A stretch of 64,000 bases of DNA from NCBI GenBank assembly GCA_951217055.1, contig OX578279.1, positions 44,579,250 to 44,643,249 on the forward strand, written 5' to 3'. The notes under the pieces were generated by a model. That model did no database searches. It was not told the origin of the DNA and saw only the letters and a program-made list of their open reading frames with translations. The translations under genes were made by a program, and so were the position numbers. The DNA comes from Gerris lacustris (Eukaryota; Arthropoda; Insecta; Hemiptera; Gerridae). Of this stretch, positions 22,354 to 33,235 are shown piece by piece. Each line of letters starts with the position of its first letter. Position 1 is the stretch's first letter.

Positions 22354-22640
22354 AATAAACAGCTTGGTTTTCCGGTGAAATCCACGTCACGAAGGGTATG
22401 AAGTCCGACGTTTCGCTTCCAGTATTGGAAGAATCTTCAAGGTTGTGGTACATCGTGTTGTTGACTCGAAGCAAACACAAGATATACCGATATCTCACAA
22501 GATATGCATATTCTTGTGTTTGCTTTGAGTCAACATTACGATGCACCACAACACTGAAGAGTCTTCCAATAGTGGAAGCGAAACGTCGGACTTCATACCC
22601 TTCGTGGCGCGGATTTCACCGGAAAACCAAGCTGTTTATT
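22354..22640. mobile_element. Fold-back element with 12-bp direct-repeat flanks
   Basis: About 130 bases from AATAAACAGCTTGGTTTTCC are nearly the reverse complement of the last 130 bases, ending GGAAAACCAAGCTGTTTATT. The loop, around ATACCGATATCTC, is short. Flanks CGAATGGCTGGT (22342-22353) and CGAGTGGCTGGT (22642-22653) look like a 12-bp target duplication with one mismatch. Each arm carries a CTGAAGA...GAAACGTC-type string like the conserved core of hammerhead ribozymes (22554-22587 +; diverged at 22407-22440 -). The open frames on both strands only follow the palindrome. Confidence 0.85.
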
Positions 22641-22778
22641 ACGAGTGGCTGGTTTAATCATATTACATTTATATGAAAATCGCTTGTTGGCTGTACCAGC
22701 AAGTTGAACAAGGGTTGAAACATTCTTATGAATTATCACAAAAATACTTATAATATTAAGAAATGTATTTCATTCAAT

Positions 22779-22781
<3 letters not shown>

Positions 22782-22816
<35 letters not shown>
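22782..22816. repeat. Poly-T tract, 35 nt
   Basis: Uninterrupted T run just before the next fold-back element. Confidence 0.95.
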
Positions 22817-22819
<3 letters not shown>

Positions 22820-22845
22820 TCTTGCTACTAAAGTGAATATATATA

Positions 22846-23215
22846 TACACAATTTGTGTTAGTAAGAGACACCAAGGGATGTGCCATTCAAGTGCGACAC
22901 ATATGAACTGTTCCAACATCCGACAATAAGTCAATAAGATGTTGGCTCTTACATTGCACACGGGGTATTACATTGCCAAGCAAGAATGACGGTGTGAGAG
23001 CACGCTCGTCTCTAATAAGTCCTGTATATGATCTTCTTGATCTCGGCATAGTTGGGTGGGAATCGTCGGGCCCCAGATGAGTCAGACGCGACGAAACGAT
23101 ACAGGACATGGCGCATTGCCGAGCCAACATCTTATTGTCGGATGTTGGAACAGTTCCTATGTGTCGCGCTTGCGTGGCACATCCCTTAGTGTCTCTCACT
23201 AACACAAATTGTGTA
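22846..23215. mobile_element. Fold-back element, about 100-bp arms
   Basis: The left arm TACACAATTTGTGTTAGTAA to about 22955 complements the right arm from about 23108 to CTAACACAAATTGTGTA. They share GGGATGTGCCA/TGGCACATCCC and AACTGTTCCAACATCCGACA with its complement. The 150-base centre contains CAGATGAGTC...GACGAAAC (23074-23097), close to a hammerhead core. The open frames (22888-23205 -, 23108-23299 +) are by-products. Confidence 0.85.
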
Positions 23216-23400
23216 CCTTATTGCAGTGTGCAAAAACTCTATTTGGCAAGTATCGAACTGCATGACTTTAATTTTTATAACTTAATTTTTGATAAGTAAT
23301 TTATAAGTTTCTAGGTCATTATATAAACGACTAATTATTATTAATAAATCAATCATGATTATTTTAAATAATTATTAATATAAGACATAAATATTACGTA
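23216..23400. other. AT-rich spacer before the hAT target site
   Basis: Nothing recognised. It ends at the GTAATATG duplicate (23401-23408). Confidence 0.5.
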
Positions 23401-23479
23401 GTAATATGCAGTGCCGGATCTAGGTTTTTTCTCAGGGGGGGCAAAAACAGATTTTGCCGCCCTTGCCACACAGGGGCAG

Positions 23480-23890
23480 ATCTAGCTGAAGAATTTGGGG
23501 GGGGACTTGGAGGGTTCAGACTCAAATCCAAAGGGGGACCCGGGGGGCCTCCCCCGGAAAATTTTATAAAATTAGGTGCAAAAATGGTGAATTTTAAGCG
23601 TTTTGGAGAACCTTTTTTTTTAGAGCTTTTTCAGCTAAAACTACAATAACTATTCTATATTGCGTTTAAAATACCAATTAATAATGATACTTTCCATTTT
23701 ATTTAACCTGTAACACTATACTATGCTATTAATTCTTCCAGATTCATTAGGAGGGGTTACCCTACTGCCCAAAGGGGGGTTCGGGGGGCCTCCCTCGGAA
23801 AATTTTAGAAAATTAGGTTCAAAATGGGTAATTTTTAGGCGTTTTGGAGAACCTTTTTTTTAGAGCTTTTTCAGCCAAAACAGCAGCTTT
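23480..23890 (+). repeat. Duplicated G-rich block inside outer hAT
   Basis: Both copies share GGGGGGCCTCCC(C/T)CGGAAAA, 'aaaattaggt', 'ggcgttttggagaacc'-like and 'tttagagctttttcagc' words. Copy 1 is about 23480-23645 and copy 2 about 23755-23890. Similar motifs occur at 4.1 kb. Confidence 0.75.
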
Positions 23891-24044
23891 AAGTTTGTTT
23901 AAAATTGTTTCTGCAGAATTTTTGAAACATTTATTATCTAAATCGGGTTTTAGACTTTAAAAAAATATTTTTTACCTGTAAATACTATGCTATTATTTGT
24001 TAATATTGGCAATAAATTGCCGTTTATTTATTGATATTTTTTGC

Positions 24045-24600
24045 TTCCAACCTCACCGAAGGTATGAAGCTATGTGATCATTCTGAAGAACGACACATTT
24101 TTAGGTCTCCGATTTCAAAAATTCCAAGACAGATTCAGACATCAGGGAACACTTTTGGGTCCGTGTCTGTCTGTCACTTTTTTTTGCGAACCAACATATC
24201 TTAAAAACTACTCGTCAGATTTTAATGAAGTTTGGATGGTAGGTCATGATTAGCCTATTGTTGGTCCCATATAAGTTTCAACCTTTTGCGCCTTCTTGTT
24301 TCTCTTCCACATGATGCGCACAAACATACATTTATTTAAACCTACAGCTTCAAAAGTACTCTTCCGATTTGTATGCAACTTTTATAGTTTATTAAAGTAA
24401 CCCGCAGATAGCCCCAGGTTAATATGAATCGTTTGCGTTCTTTAATTTTTGCTAAATTGATACTTTAATTTGGGTAAAAAATCCAAACAATTTTGAAAGA
24501 TTAAAAAAACGGGGAGACAATGAAACAAAATAGAGAATAATGGCTTTAAATGCATAAAATCAATAAAGTACGTAATAGGATGCGAGGAAGGGATGTGCCA
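24045..24600 (+). repeat. R1 dispersed repeat inside outer hAT
   Basis: A nearly full R1 copy, from GCTTCCAACCTCACCGAAGG through 'acatatcttaaaaactactc' and 'tgtttctcttccacatg' to 'aggatgcgaggaagggatgt'. It ends at the same place as the copy at 31.8-32.4 kb, which helps define the family's 3' end. Confidence 0.85.
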
Positions 24601-25632
24601 TGTCAATTCAACGTATTTTTACGAATATCTCGCTCCCTATGGCTCGGAGACAAATTAAAATTATTATCAAAATGCAAAACTAATAAATTTCCCACAAAAA
24701 AGGTCTCATTCAGTGGCGTAAATAGCGCCCCCGCCAACCCCGCGGTGCAGGGGGGCGCCTGCTCTAGGGGGGCTCCGAAAATTAGTAAACAATAATAATT
24801 AATAATAAAAATTAAAAGAAACCCTCTGTGGGCGGAATTATTTTAATAAAATTATTTTTGATAGATAAAAATAAATGAGAGATAAAACAAATAAAAAGTT
24901 TATATGAGGGTGAGAATGTTATGAGATGTTATGGTTTACAGCTCAGAGCTCTGTTTGGTTTCAAGTTGAGTGTCCCTATACCTATAACCTATAATTATAT
25001 TATGTATAAGTATATCGGACTAATTTTCCCTTTTTTATTTAAAACTGTTAAGAGATCGAAGTCAACTAAAAGTTATCTTATCAATCTGGTTTTAGCTGTA
25101 CTAGATAAGAAAATCTGTTCCAAACTTAACGTTATACTTCTATCTCTATCTCTACGATTGTTTTTTTCTATATGTGTATGCATTTTTCTTTTTTTGTTAA
25201 TCGCCGCCACTTTTTATTTAGATTTTAACTCTTTTCTTACCTTGCTAATTTTACCTCCCTTTAGAGTTGTTATCTTTTCTACCCTTCCCTTAATTTAAGA
25301 ATTTTTATCTATTAATCAAATAGGAATATCAAGCTCAGTGCTCAGCTCTGTTATAGCTCTCGTGCGAAGTGGTTATGTCTTTTGTTGTGAATTTTAACTT
25401 TCCTTTCTCTAGAAAGCTTGCAATATTTTATTATTTATTATTCTACGTTCAGTATTCTACGTAACATTAAATTATTTTGCTGAAGAAATGATTTAAAATG
25501 GTGAGTGCAATCTTCATTTTTTAGACTATTATAATATAGCCGTCGGGGCTCTAGGGAGCCCCGTCAGATCAGTCTGTTTGACTCAAATATTCCTCCTTTC
25601 CATCTTGCTCCTCCTCCATCAGCAAACACTTT

Positions 25633-25922
25633 TTTCTTTTGCTTCCGAGCTTACCTAAACTATGGGAAGCTATGTGATTGTTCTAAAGAACCAACAGTTT
25701 TTATGTTTTAGATTTGAAAAATACCAAGACGATAATAACAGGAAACATTTTTGTTTCCACGTCTGTCTGTCTGTCGCTAAAAACTACTCGTCCCATTTTA
25801 ATAAAATTTGGATGGCGGATAATGATTAGCCCATTGTTGGTCCCATATAAGTTTAAACCTTCTGCACCCATTTCTTTTTCTCCCACATGCGCACAAACAT
25901 AAATTTATTTACACCTATATAT
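25633..25922 (+). repeat. R1 repeat, 5' part, in inner hAT
   Basis: TTTTGCTTCCGAGCTTACC, 'gaagctatgtgattgttct', 'taataaaatttggatgg' and 'cacctatata' are R1 landmarks. The copy is interrupted by R2 at about 25923 and resumes at about 26147. The 61-62 codon open frames on both strands are incidental. Confidence 0.8.
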
Positions 25923-26140
25923 GCCGTTTTCCCGGGAAAAATCTAGTTCCTGAGAAAATGGCTTTTGGCGGGCGGAGAGAGGGCGAGTTCGATATGTCCC
26001 GCCGAGAAGTTATTTTTATGATACATTTTGATGAAATGTTCAAAAATTATTAAATGCACCTAAGAAAATACGAAAGTTAATAAATGGAAAACACTGGGCT
26101 AAGTAATAAGTAATTATTAACTTAAATATTATATTCAAAA
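25923..26140 (+). repeat. R2 repeat, 3' part, splitting R1
   Basis: It begins with GCCGTTTTCCCGGGAAAAAT, carries 'ctagttcctgagaa' and 'cgccgagaagttattttta', and ends with 'ggaaaacactgggctaagta'. It lies within an R1 copy, so it inserted later, or the two families combine in a composite. Confidence 0.8.
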
Positions 26141-26146
26141 GTAAGT

Positions 26147-26290
26147 TATCTGATTGTTATGAAATTTGGACGGTTTGGTTTGTAGAAACTAGCCCACAAA
26201 TAATCCCAGATTATTTTCAACCGTCTGCGCTCTTTAATTTTTGCTAAATTGATACTATAATTCTTGAAGGAAATAAAAAATATTGACTTA
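26147..26290 (+). repeat. R1 repeat, 3' part resuming
   Basis: 'tgttatgaaatttggacgg', 'tcaaccgtctgcgctcttta' and 'atttttgctaaattgatact' continue the R1 order after the R2 insertion. Confidence 0.75.
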
Positions 26291-26639
26291 TTCAAAAAGA
26301 ACGGGGGAAAATTAAATAAATTTAACAATAAAATCTGTTGTAAAAGGATAAAAACATTACCTATGTAAAAGAGAATTATGGAATAAAGCATTATATTATC
26401 ATATTATATACCTATGATTTTAATTACCCTAAATGTTTTAATAAACAAAATGCAGCAATGAGTTTATTGAACATATTATTTTATCATCCCCACTCCATCT
26501 GTCCCAAAATTACTAACAAAGAGGGGGAAAATAGGAGGAGGGGTAGGGTAAATTTTGAAAGCTATAGGGGGCGCAACATTTTCAAATGTTGCGGGGGGGC
26601 GCCGGATTTCTTAGTTACGCCACTGGTCTCATTCATTTT

Positions 26640-26945
26640 TTACGTACAAAGAACGGTTTAGCAAAAACCTAGTTCTACTATAACTTGCATTGTGATTGTT
26701 TTTGCAGGACTTTTTACGTGATTTTGTGAATATCTCGCTTCCTATGGCTCGGAGACAAATTAAAATTATTATCAAAAAGCAAAACTATTAAATTTCCCCC
26801 AAAAAAGGTCTCATTTATTTTTTACGTACAAAGAACGGTTTAGCAAAAACCTAGTTCTACTATAACTTGAATTGTGATTGTTTTTGCACGACTTTTTACG
26901 TGATTTTGTGAATATCTCGCTTCTTCTGACTCGGAGACCAATTGA
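26640..26945 (+). repeat. 182-bp tandem repeat in outer hAT
   Basis: GAACGGTTTAGCAAAAACCT occurs at 26651 and 26833 (period 182), and 'gtgaatatctcgctt' near 26725 and 26907. The preceding unit's 'gaatatctcgctccctatgg' lies at about 24620, and its remainder follows the inner hAT. Removing that element restores the array of about two and a half units. Confidence 0.85.
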
Positions 26946-27389
26946 GGATCAGATCAAAATTTAAGAATCTAAAATTTCACCGTTTGGATAATAATGCGCT
27001 CCGAAGTTTCCCTTATTGTCTCCGAGCCATGACTAAATGAGCGAATTTTCAAAGAGATCTGCGTATTATTGGATTATGATAATATAGAAAAATTTTGGTT
27101 TAGAATTTGGATGGGTTAAAAAAAAAATTGGTACACAAAATTTGACTCGTAAATGGACTCTAAAAAGTGTTATATTTTGTATTAATAGTATTATTATTTG
27201 CGTTAACAGTTTGAGTCTTTCTTGACACATCGAACTTCTTAAATAGTTTTTGATAAACTTCAATATGCTTAAGTTTCTTTCACATCAACTTTAAAGAAAA
27301 AAAGGGTAAACGAAGTTAAGGGTGGGCTATATCAGATTGGACAAGATAACTGTAATTATATTACATATATAATTAAAAATTACATTTCA

Positions 27390-27391
<2 letters not shown>

Positions 27392-27420
<29 letters not shown>
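27392..27420. repeat. Poly-T tract, 29 nt
   Basis: Uninterrupted T run inside the outer hAT. Confidence 0.95.
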
Positions 27421-27549
27421 CATGAACTTTTTATTATTTTTCCTTTATTTATAATTTTATTTTTCCACCTCGTTTCGCCGCCCCCCGGGCGTGCCGCCTG
27501 GGGCGCATGCCCCCCGCAGCCCCCCCTTAGATCCGGCACTGGTAATATG

Positions 27550-29094
27550 TATTAATAATATGTACTTGTAAATACAATTAGTTCAGAAAGAAAAATGTAA
27601 TAATGACGTAAATAAAACTTTCGAATACAACCTTATTTCTTCATAATAGTGTTAATTTATCAAGAAGCAAGTATTAATGTTAAAGATTTTTTTACTATTT
27701 TTCAAGCTGAAAAAGAACAATGTTTTTTCATCTTTGAATGCTCTCTTGAGAGGATTATGATGTCATCTGGTGCCTGGGTTGTTTAAACTGTAACATTTCT
27801 CTCCTATTTATCTCTGTCCTTTGCCTCTTCGGTTTTTTTCCTTCGCGCTACCTCGATACAAATTACTTCCTATCTACCCCACTCATTTATTTCTCTCCGT
27901 GTGGTTTTTATCATTTTTATATAGAAAAAAACGGTTTTTAAATTGGTATCCATCAAAACGTTTATGTTGGGATATCATAGTGATAATTGGGTTGTCATGT
28001 GAATGCAATTAGTTTAGTGGGAAGTGTGAGTGTCAAGTTTTGTTATTGTGACGTCTGCTCTTAATGTCATCTTTATTTATTTCTCTTTTGAATGACATAT
28101 TTAATTTGCCGGTTAAATTCAAATAGATAATCATTAATTAAATTTTCTCGGTCAATGTTTTGACCTTTTTCTGTTTTTAGAACAACATAGTTTTGTTGTG
28201 TACATTAATAAGTTCCTTCACATCATTAGTTTTCAGCATTTGCAAAAATAACTATTAATTTGTATATATGAACAATAGTAACTTGTTGCATCCCTACTAA
28301 CCTGACTGACTAGCTGATTAAATTGTTAAGTTATTGTTTTCTGTAAACATGTTTCGAAAGACAATTAAATCTTACAGATTCTCGTCAATTCATCCTAAAA
28401 TATTGAAAATAGATTAACAATGATTGATAATACCCACATGTTACGTAGGTTTTAAATATGATAAACTAAAGATCAACGTAATTAGTATTGGTTAGATTTG
28501 TACTTACTGAAATCAGGTACTGTCAATTACACTATTATTTATTTTTTAATGTTATTTTGCAATGTACATTAATTATTATATTTTGATAAAATGTAATTTT
28601 GAAATAAACTATGATTTTAGCTTGAGAATGATCCAAAAAGGGATCGACATATCGCAAATGTGAGGCGTTTGGATTTTCCTTAAAAGACCCAACTAATCAA
28701 GAATTTATACTATAAGGAACAATCTACTCATTTAATAAAACAATAGTTTCAGATTCTTTTTGCTGTGAATTCATATTATCTTAGCCTTAAAATGTAGTTA
28801 CTTGTAGAAACTGAGGATTTATTAAAGCACGCTTCTGTTTGCTTATAATAATATACTACAACATAAATGTACTACACTTAGTGTAGGCGTTTGTTTAACT
28901 TATTGGCATTAGCTAGAAACCAATGTCTCTGCGCTGGCTCATTTGATTAGAATCAAAAGTTACAGACATTTTTTACACTAATGAACACCTCAAGTATATT
29001 ATGTTTATTATATTTATTTTATATTAACTGCTAAAAAAACATATTTTCAGAAAAACTATTTTAGCATATTACAAAGAATACAAAGTAAAATCAA
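27550..29094. other. Non-coding stretch
   Basis: No gene recognised. Near 28621-28665 the string GAGAATGATCCAAAAAGGGA then TCGACATATCG forms a small stem. It loosely resembles the fold-back ends at 22.5 and 56.8 kb. Confidence 0.45.
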
Positions 29095-29612
29095 ATAAAA
29101 TAATTGCTTGCATACGAGTCTGCAAGACAGTGAGACATTTTTATGTAACGCTTTTTGGTGTCGTTTTTCGAGTTTATGTGCGTAAGTAAAGTAAATGACC
29201 TATTTACAGCTGTTTCTATGATGTTGCAATATTAGCAGTAGTGTAACAACACTTCATCTAATGTAAATAGTATTTGTAAAAATAAGGGGTTGTTTTTAGA
29301 GGATACCCACAGTTAATTACACAAAAAGGGGTACGTGGGTTGAGAAGTGCTGCTCTGGACTTGACTATACTAAGTGTAGTAGAGTAGAAGAGCGCTGGGC
29401 TACAGGATATAGAGTGGGGGAGAACCGAAGGCAGCCGAACCTACACGTCCCGTCCTCGGTTATATTCGAGTCCGCGGTAGGGGAAGACTGAATTGCAAAC
29501 CTCCTATAGGTTTCTGAATCCCTGTCACACTTTTCTGAGTTTTTAGGTAACATAACGCTTTTTGAGGTATGTTCCATAGCCTAAACATAAAAATGTCAAA
29601 AACTTAATTAAC
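29095..29612 (-). repeat. R4 dispersed repeat
   Basis: It starts GCTTGCATACGAGTCTGCAA, 'gtgagacatttttatgtaac', 'tttttggtgtcgttttt' (the R4 3' end). It ends with 'gcggtaggggaagactga', 'cacttttctgagttttta' and 'catagcctaaacataaaaat' (the R4 5' end). The 59-codon frame of the 44 and 57 kb copies is not present: the middle is replaced by unrelated sequence. Confidence 0.75.
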
Positions 29613-29929
29613 ATAGTAGTTATAAGTATAGAGGCCGATTTGTCCATTTCATATTCACTTAAAAATGTGTTCATAAGGATGCAAAAAAACTATAATAGTT
29701 AAGGTAACTTCCGTTACCTTAACTAAGCTAAGTTTAGATAAACTTAAATAAGCTTGGAACCAATACAACATTTTAAAACAAAAAATAAAATTAAACCAAA
29801 CTTTCTCACAGCTCAACTTATACACAGTAAGACTGAATTTAAATACATCAATATCTAATTTAATCAATTTATTTTTAAAAGTGTTCAACGTGGTTGTTTA
29901 CTTTTAGTTTTTTCTATTTCCAGCTAAAT
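29613..29929. other. AT-rich spacer
   Basis: A 77-codon minus-strand open frame (29655-29888) has no recognisable features. The short inverted words 'taaggtaacttcc'/'cgttaccttaac' lie near 29700-29725. Confidence 0.45.
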
Positions 29930-30330
29930 CTGTTTTATTTTTACCTATATCTCGGAATTAAATTTTTCCCGGGAAAGCGCCTAATATGGTTAGATTCTTA
30001 TTTAAATTGACTATACCTACTTTAGATTTTTTTAATCAAAATCGTCCCAACCGTTTCCGAGATAAAAAAAAAAGTTTTCTTCGCTTTTAGGGAAAGCTTC
30101 CTCCAAATTTGGAGCTTAAATTCATTTCTCTTTTTCGCCTCGGGATAGGTATGATTTTTATGAACAGGAATGTCAACGAAATCCAACCCAGTTGTTTAGT
30201 CTTCACGCCTCTGCACAGACTACAGATGACAGATAGACATTTTTAAAAGAGGGCCTTTTTATGTGCAATCGAATTTTCGCGCCTCCACAATACTTTCTCT
30301 CTATATATACTACGTAAATGAGAATATAAA
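29930..30330 (-). repeat. R2 dispersed repeat
   Basis: Minus-order R2 landmarks: 'tttttcccgggaaagcgcc', 'atcaaaatcgtcccaaccg', 'tccaaatttggagcttaaat', 'cgcctcgggataggtatga', 'cgaattttcgcgcc', 'aatactttctctc'. It is moderately diverged. Confidence 0.8.
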
Positions 30331-30396
30331 AATTTACAAAGAATAATTAAGTAACAAATTCAATCCCAGTATCTAAATATGACTTCAGGTCCTTAA

Positions 30397-30755
30397 GGCT
30401 CTACCGCCCTTAAAAAGTTAAATAAAAACAGCAAAATGCAAATTTTATTGGTTCTAAGCAAGATAAGTAAAAAATCTAAGTACAGGCTTCATTCCCAATT
30501 GTAATTCTGCACAATTTGAGCCCTATTTAAACTTCCTATGATAAATAGTACAGGCGTCATTTCAATACAACGATAAAACTCGATGTATTGAAATAGTTGT
30601 AGTATTTATTGTAGTAGGAAGTTGAAATAGGGCTCAAATTGTGCAGAATTAAAAGTAAGTAGGAATGAAGCCTGTATTTAGATTTTTGATATCTTTCTTA
30701 GAACCAATAAAATTATCATTTTAATTATTTTTAAACTTTTACGTGCGGTAGAGCC
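30397..30755. mobile_element. Fold-back DNA element flanked by TTAA
   Basis: GGCTCTACCGCCC at the left and GTGCGGTAGAGCC at the right are inverted, and TTAA flanks both ends (30393-30396, 30756-30759). Long arms pair through AAAATTTTATTGGTTCTAAG, 'acaggcttcatt', 'ctgcacaatttgagccctat' and complements. The 359-bp element has a central loop around 30560-30580. TTAA fits piggyBac-type insertion, but the TIR does not start CCC, so the class is uncertain. Confidence 0.75.
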
Positions 30756-30759
30756 TTAA

Positions 30760-31680
30760 TGCAACCATAATACTAATAAGCATCGCATATTTTTATGTTT
30801 TTATATTTCATGACTAATCAAACCGAATGTATTGCTATTTAGCCGTATATCATATTTATGACTGCTTCCAATGTTTATAAGCCTTGGTCTATTCTTATAC
30901 GGTAAATCGAACTTAATGCATATTATTGATAGCTAAAACTCTAATATTTAAGAAGAGTTCATTGATTATTTATGTATATGTATGTCTATAAGCCTTTTTC
31001 TAGCATTGGGTAAGAAGATCAATTGTCATATTTCTATGACTTCGCCTATTCTCATCTTCAGTCCAATCACTGACAGTGATACCTAATTCATTGATATTGA
31101 AGAAGAACCTTGCTGAACTCCTGTTCAATGGAAGTTGTTAAAGATCAGGTGAAGGTCCTTATACTAGGGTACTTAATGCATTTATAGCCTCCAGCCTGTT
31201 TCTAAGCTTCTATATAAAGTCCAACACAGTCATAAATCCCCCATATTATTTATGACCCTGTTCACGTCATTCTAATAATGCACTAAATCATCCTGAATTG
31301 CACATCCTTCTGTTCAACGACGTACAGTTGGTGAACTTTTCAAAAAATTGTTCAAACATATGCGCGTGAACTATAATTATCTTTTGAGAATTATAGCATT
31401 GTCTTTATTTATTAAGGGTATAAATTTGCAGATTTAGAGGGGAAAAAAGAATAATTCAATGGCCTATTTTTTTTACTCATGTTCTAATTTTTTACCATTA
31501 TTTACTGTAACATTTAAAGATTTGGGTAAAAAAGGTTTTAAAATGGCAAAAGTTATCCTACAAATAATGCTTTCCACTTTGTTTTTATAATAAAACCATT
31601 GACTCGTGCCAATAGTAAATATATATAAATATAGAAGCTCTTTTTTCTCCTTATAAATCTATTGAATTGCCAAATATAGA
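30760..31680. other. Non-coding stretch
   Basis: About 31020-31330 is less AT-rich and looks like unique sequence, but it has no open frame or splice pattern that I can support. Confidence 0.45.
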
Positions 31681-31706
31681 TTTTTTTTTTTTTTTTTTTT
31701 TTTTTT
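31681..31706. repeat. Poly-T tract, 26 nt
   Basis: Uninterrupted T run. Confidence 0.95.
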
Positions 31707-31836
31707 AAATGGTTCAAGGATAAACATGTTTATTTATAGCAATACGTTAACTCTCAATATCGATATAAAAATATTGAAATGCGCTTGTGTTCTTCATTAA
31801 TTATTTATTTTAATATTGAATGTAAATATGTGTTTT

Positions 31837-32393
31837 GCTTCCGAGCTTACCGAAGGTAACGGAAGCTACGTAATCGTTCTGAAGAACGAAAAATTTTTAG
31901 GTCTCCCATTTCAAAAATTCCAAGACAAGAAATCCGTTTCAGTCATCAGGGAACATATTTGGTTCCGTGTCGGTCTGTCGTTCGATTTTTGCGAACTAAT
32001 AAAACTACACGTCCGATTTTAATGAAGTTTAGATGGTAGGTCATAATTAGCCCATTGTCCCATATAAGTTTCAACCTTCTGCGCCTATTTGTTTCTCTTC
32101 CACATGCGCACAAACATACATCTATTTTCACCTATAGCTTCAAAAGTACTTATCTGATTTGTATGAAACTTTTACAGTTTATCGAAAGTAACCCGCAGAT
32201 ATCCCAAGATTAATTTGAACCGTCTGTGCTCTTTAACTTTTGCTAAATTGATACTTTAATTCATGTAAAAAATTAAAACAGTTTTGACAGATTAAAAAAC
32301 GGGGAAACAAACAAATTAGACAATAATGGCTTGTAAAAAATGCATAAAACCAATACAGTAGGATAGGATGCGAGGAAGCTATGTGCCACACCA
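31837..32393 (+). repeat. R1 dispersed repeat, best full-length copy
   Basis: It starts GCTTCCGAGCTTACC-GAA-GGTAACGGAAGC, whose outer 7 and inner 5 bases pair to make a hairpin. It then runs through all R1 landmarks to 'gaggaagctatgtgcca'. The word GGAAGCTATGTG or a near variant occurs just inside both ends in the same orientation. There is no coding capacity; the 60-68 codon frames are incidental. The length of about 557 bp and the lack of TIRs leave the class open. Confidence 0.85.
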
Positions 32394-33235
32394 ATTGGCA
32401 GTCTATTTTTTAATATGCTCTACCTTTCTTGTGAAAAAAAAAAAAAATCAAAATAGACATGTTTTTCTTATAATTTTTTTAAGTCTAATTTACTATACTT
32501 TGTTGACTGCGTAATACTGTTGTAATTATACTTCGTAACTTTATTTATGGATTTACGTTATATTACTCTTTTATTATTAGACTTCATTTAAATACATAAC
32601 TATATTTAGTTTTTTCTTATATTATTATAATAAATATTAATTTGACATTTGATCTTGATTTATGAATAAAATGACATCACTATATATTCACACCCATGTG
32701 TTTTCTAAAACATCCATGATACTTTTAATATATCAAACGTATTCTTACTTAACCAATACAATAAATAAAATTGCGTGAAAAGATTCTTATCATGAAATAT
32801 TTTGATTTATATTAATGATAGTGGATTTACAAATCCATTTAGTTTTATTGATTAGTTTTATCTACTGTTGATAATCCGTTTGTAAGCCTTATCCTCCTGT
32901 TATATTGAAATTTGTGAATGGGATTCAATGTAATCATTCTACAGAAGAGCTGCTGTCCTTAGATTGACCTTTCCTCTTTCATATTGTCTTGTCATTGAGT
33001 AACAGCAGTTGATAAATCAAATTATAGATAAAACTACGACAGCCTTACTCAAAAATATATATATATATATTTTTTTTTACCAGATACAATCCTTTATTAA
33101 ATGATTTCTTAATATCAAATATTGAGTGCCCTTGCTCTCGGTCAGCTTGTAAGCAGAATAGAATGAGCAATGGGATAGTAAATAATTAAATTTATATTTA
33201 AATCAAATTGAGGATTGTTATCGCAAGTTATTAAG
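32394..33235. other. AT-rich non-coding stretch
   Basis: It includes a short (AT)n at about 33053-33070. No gene or repeat boundary recognised. Confidence 0.5.

Larger units (their letters stand above)
24711..26625. mobile_element. Inner hAT-like element nested in outer one
   Basis: The ends CAGTGGCGTAAATAGCGCC and TTAGTTACGCCACTG are inverted. GTCTCATT occurs immediately before (24703-24710) and after (26626-26633), a perfect 8-bp duplication. The ends next to the TIRs are G/C-rich (GGGGGGCGCC near both). No transposase was recognised. A 125-codon hydrophobic open frame (24921-25298) is low complexity and not supported. The element interrupts the first unit of a 182-bp tandem repeat, so it inserted after that repeat formed. 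Confidence 0.9.
23409..27541. mobile_element. Outer hAT-like element with nested insertions
   Basis: The left end CAGTGCCGGATCTAGG and the right end CTTAGATCCGGCACTG are inverted. The flanks GTAATATG (23401-23408 and 27542-27549) are a perfect 8-bp duplication, diagnostic of hAT superfamily insertion. No transposase was recognised inside. The interior contains two G-rich duplicated blocks (about 23480-23650 and 23755-23890), an R1 copy, a 182-bp tandem repeat, a poly-T tract, C-rich/G-rich end regions and an entire second hAT-like element. This is a non-autonomous composite. Confidence 0.9.

Noticed and set aside
22226..22676. Overlapping open frames of 92 and 107 codons
   Set aside because: They mirror each other because the region is a palindrome; no domain, and composition follows the repeat.
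22888..23299. Open frames of 105 and 63 codons
   Set aside because: They lie within the arms of a fold-back element and have no start context or motif.
24921..25298. 125-codon hydrophobic open frame as a membrane protein
   Set aside because: Leu/Phe/Ile-rich from T-rich DNA inside a non-autonomous hAT-like element; no topology pattern or family motif.
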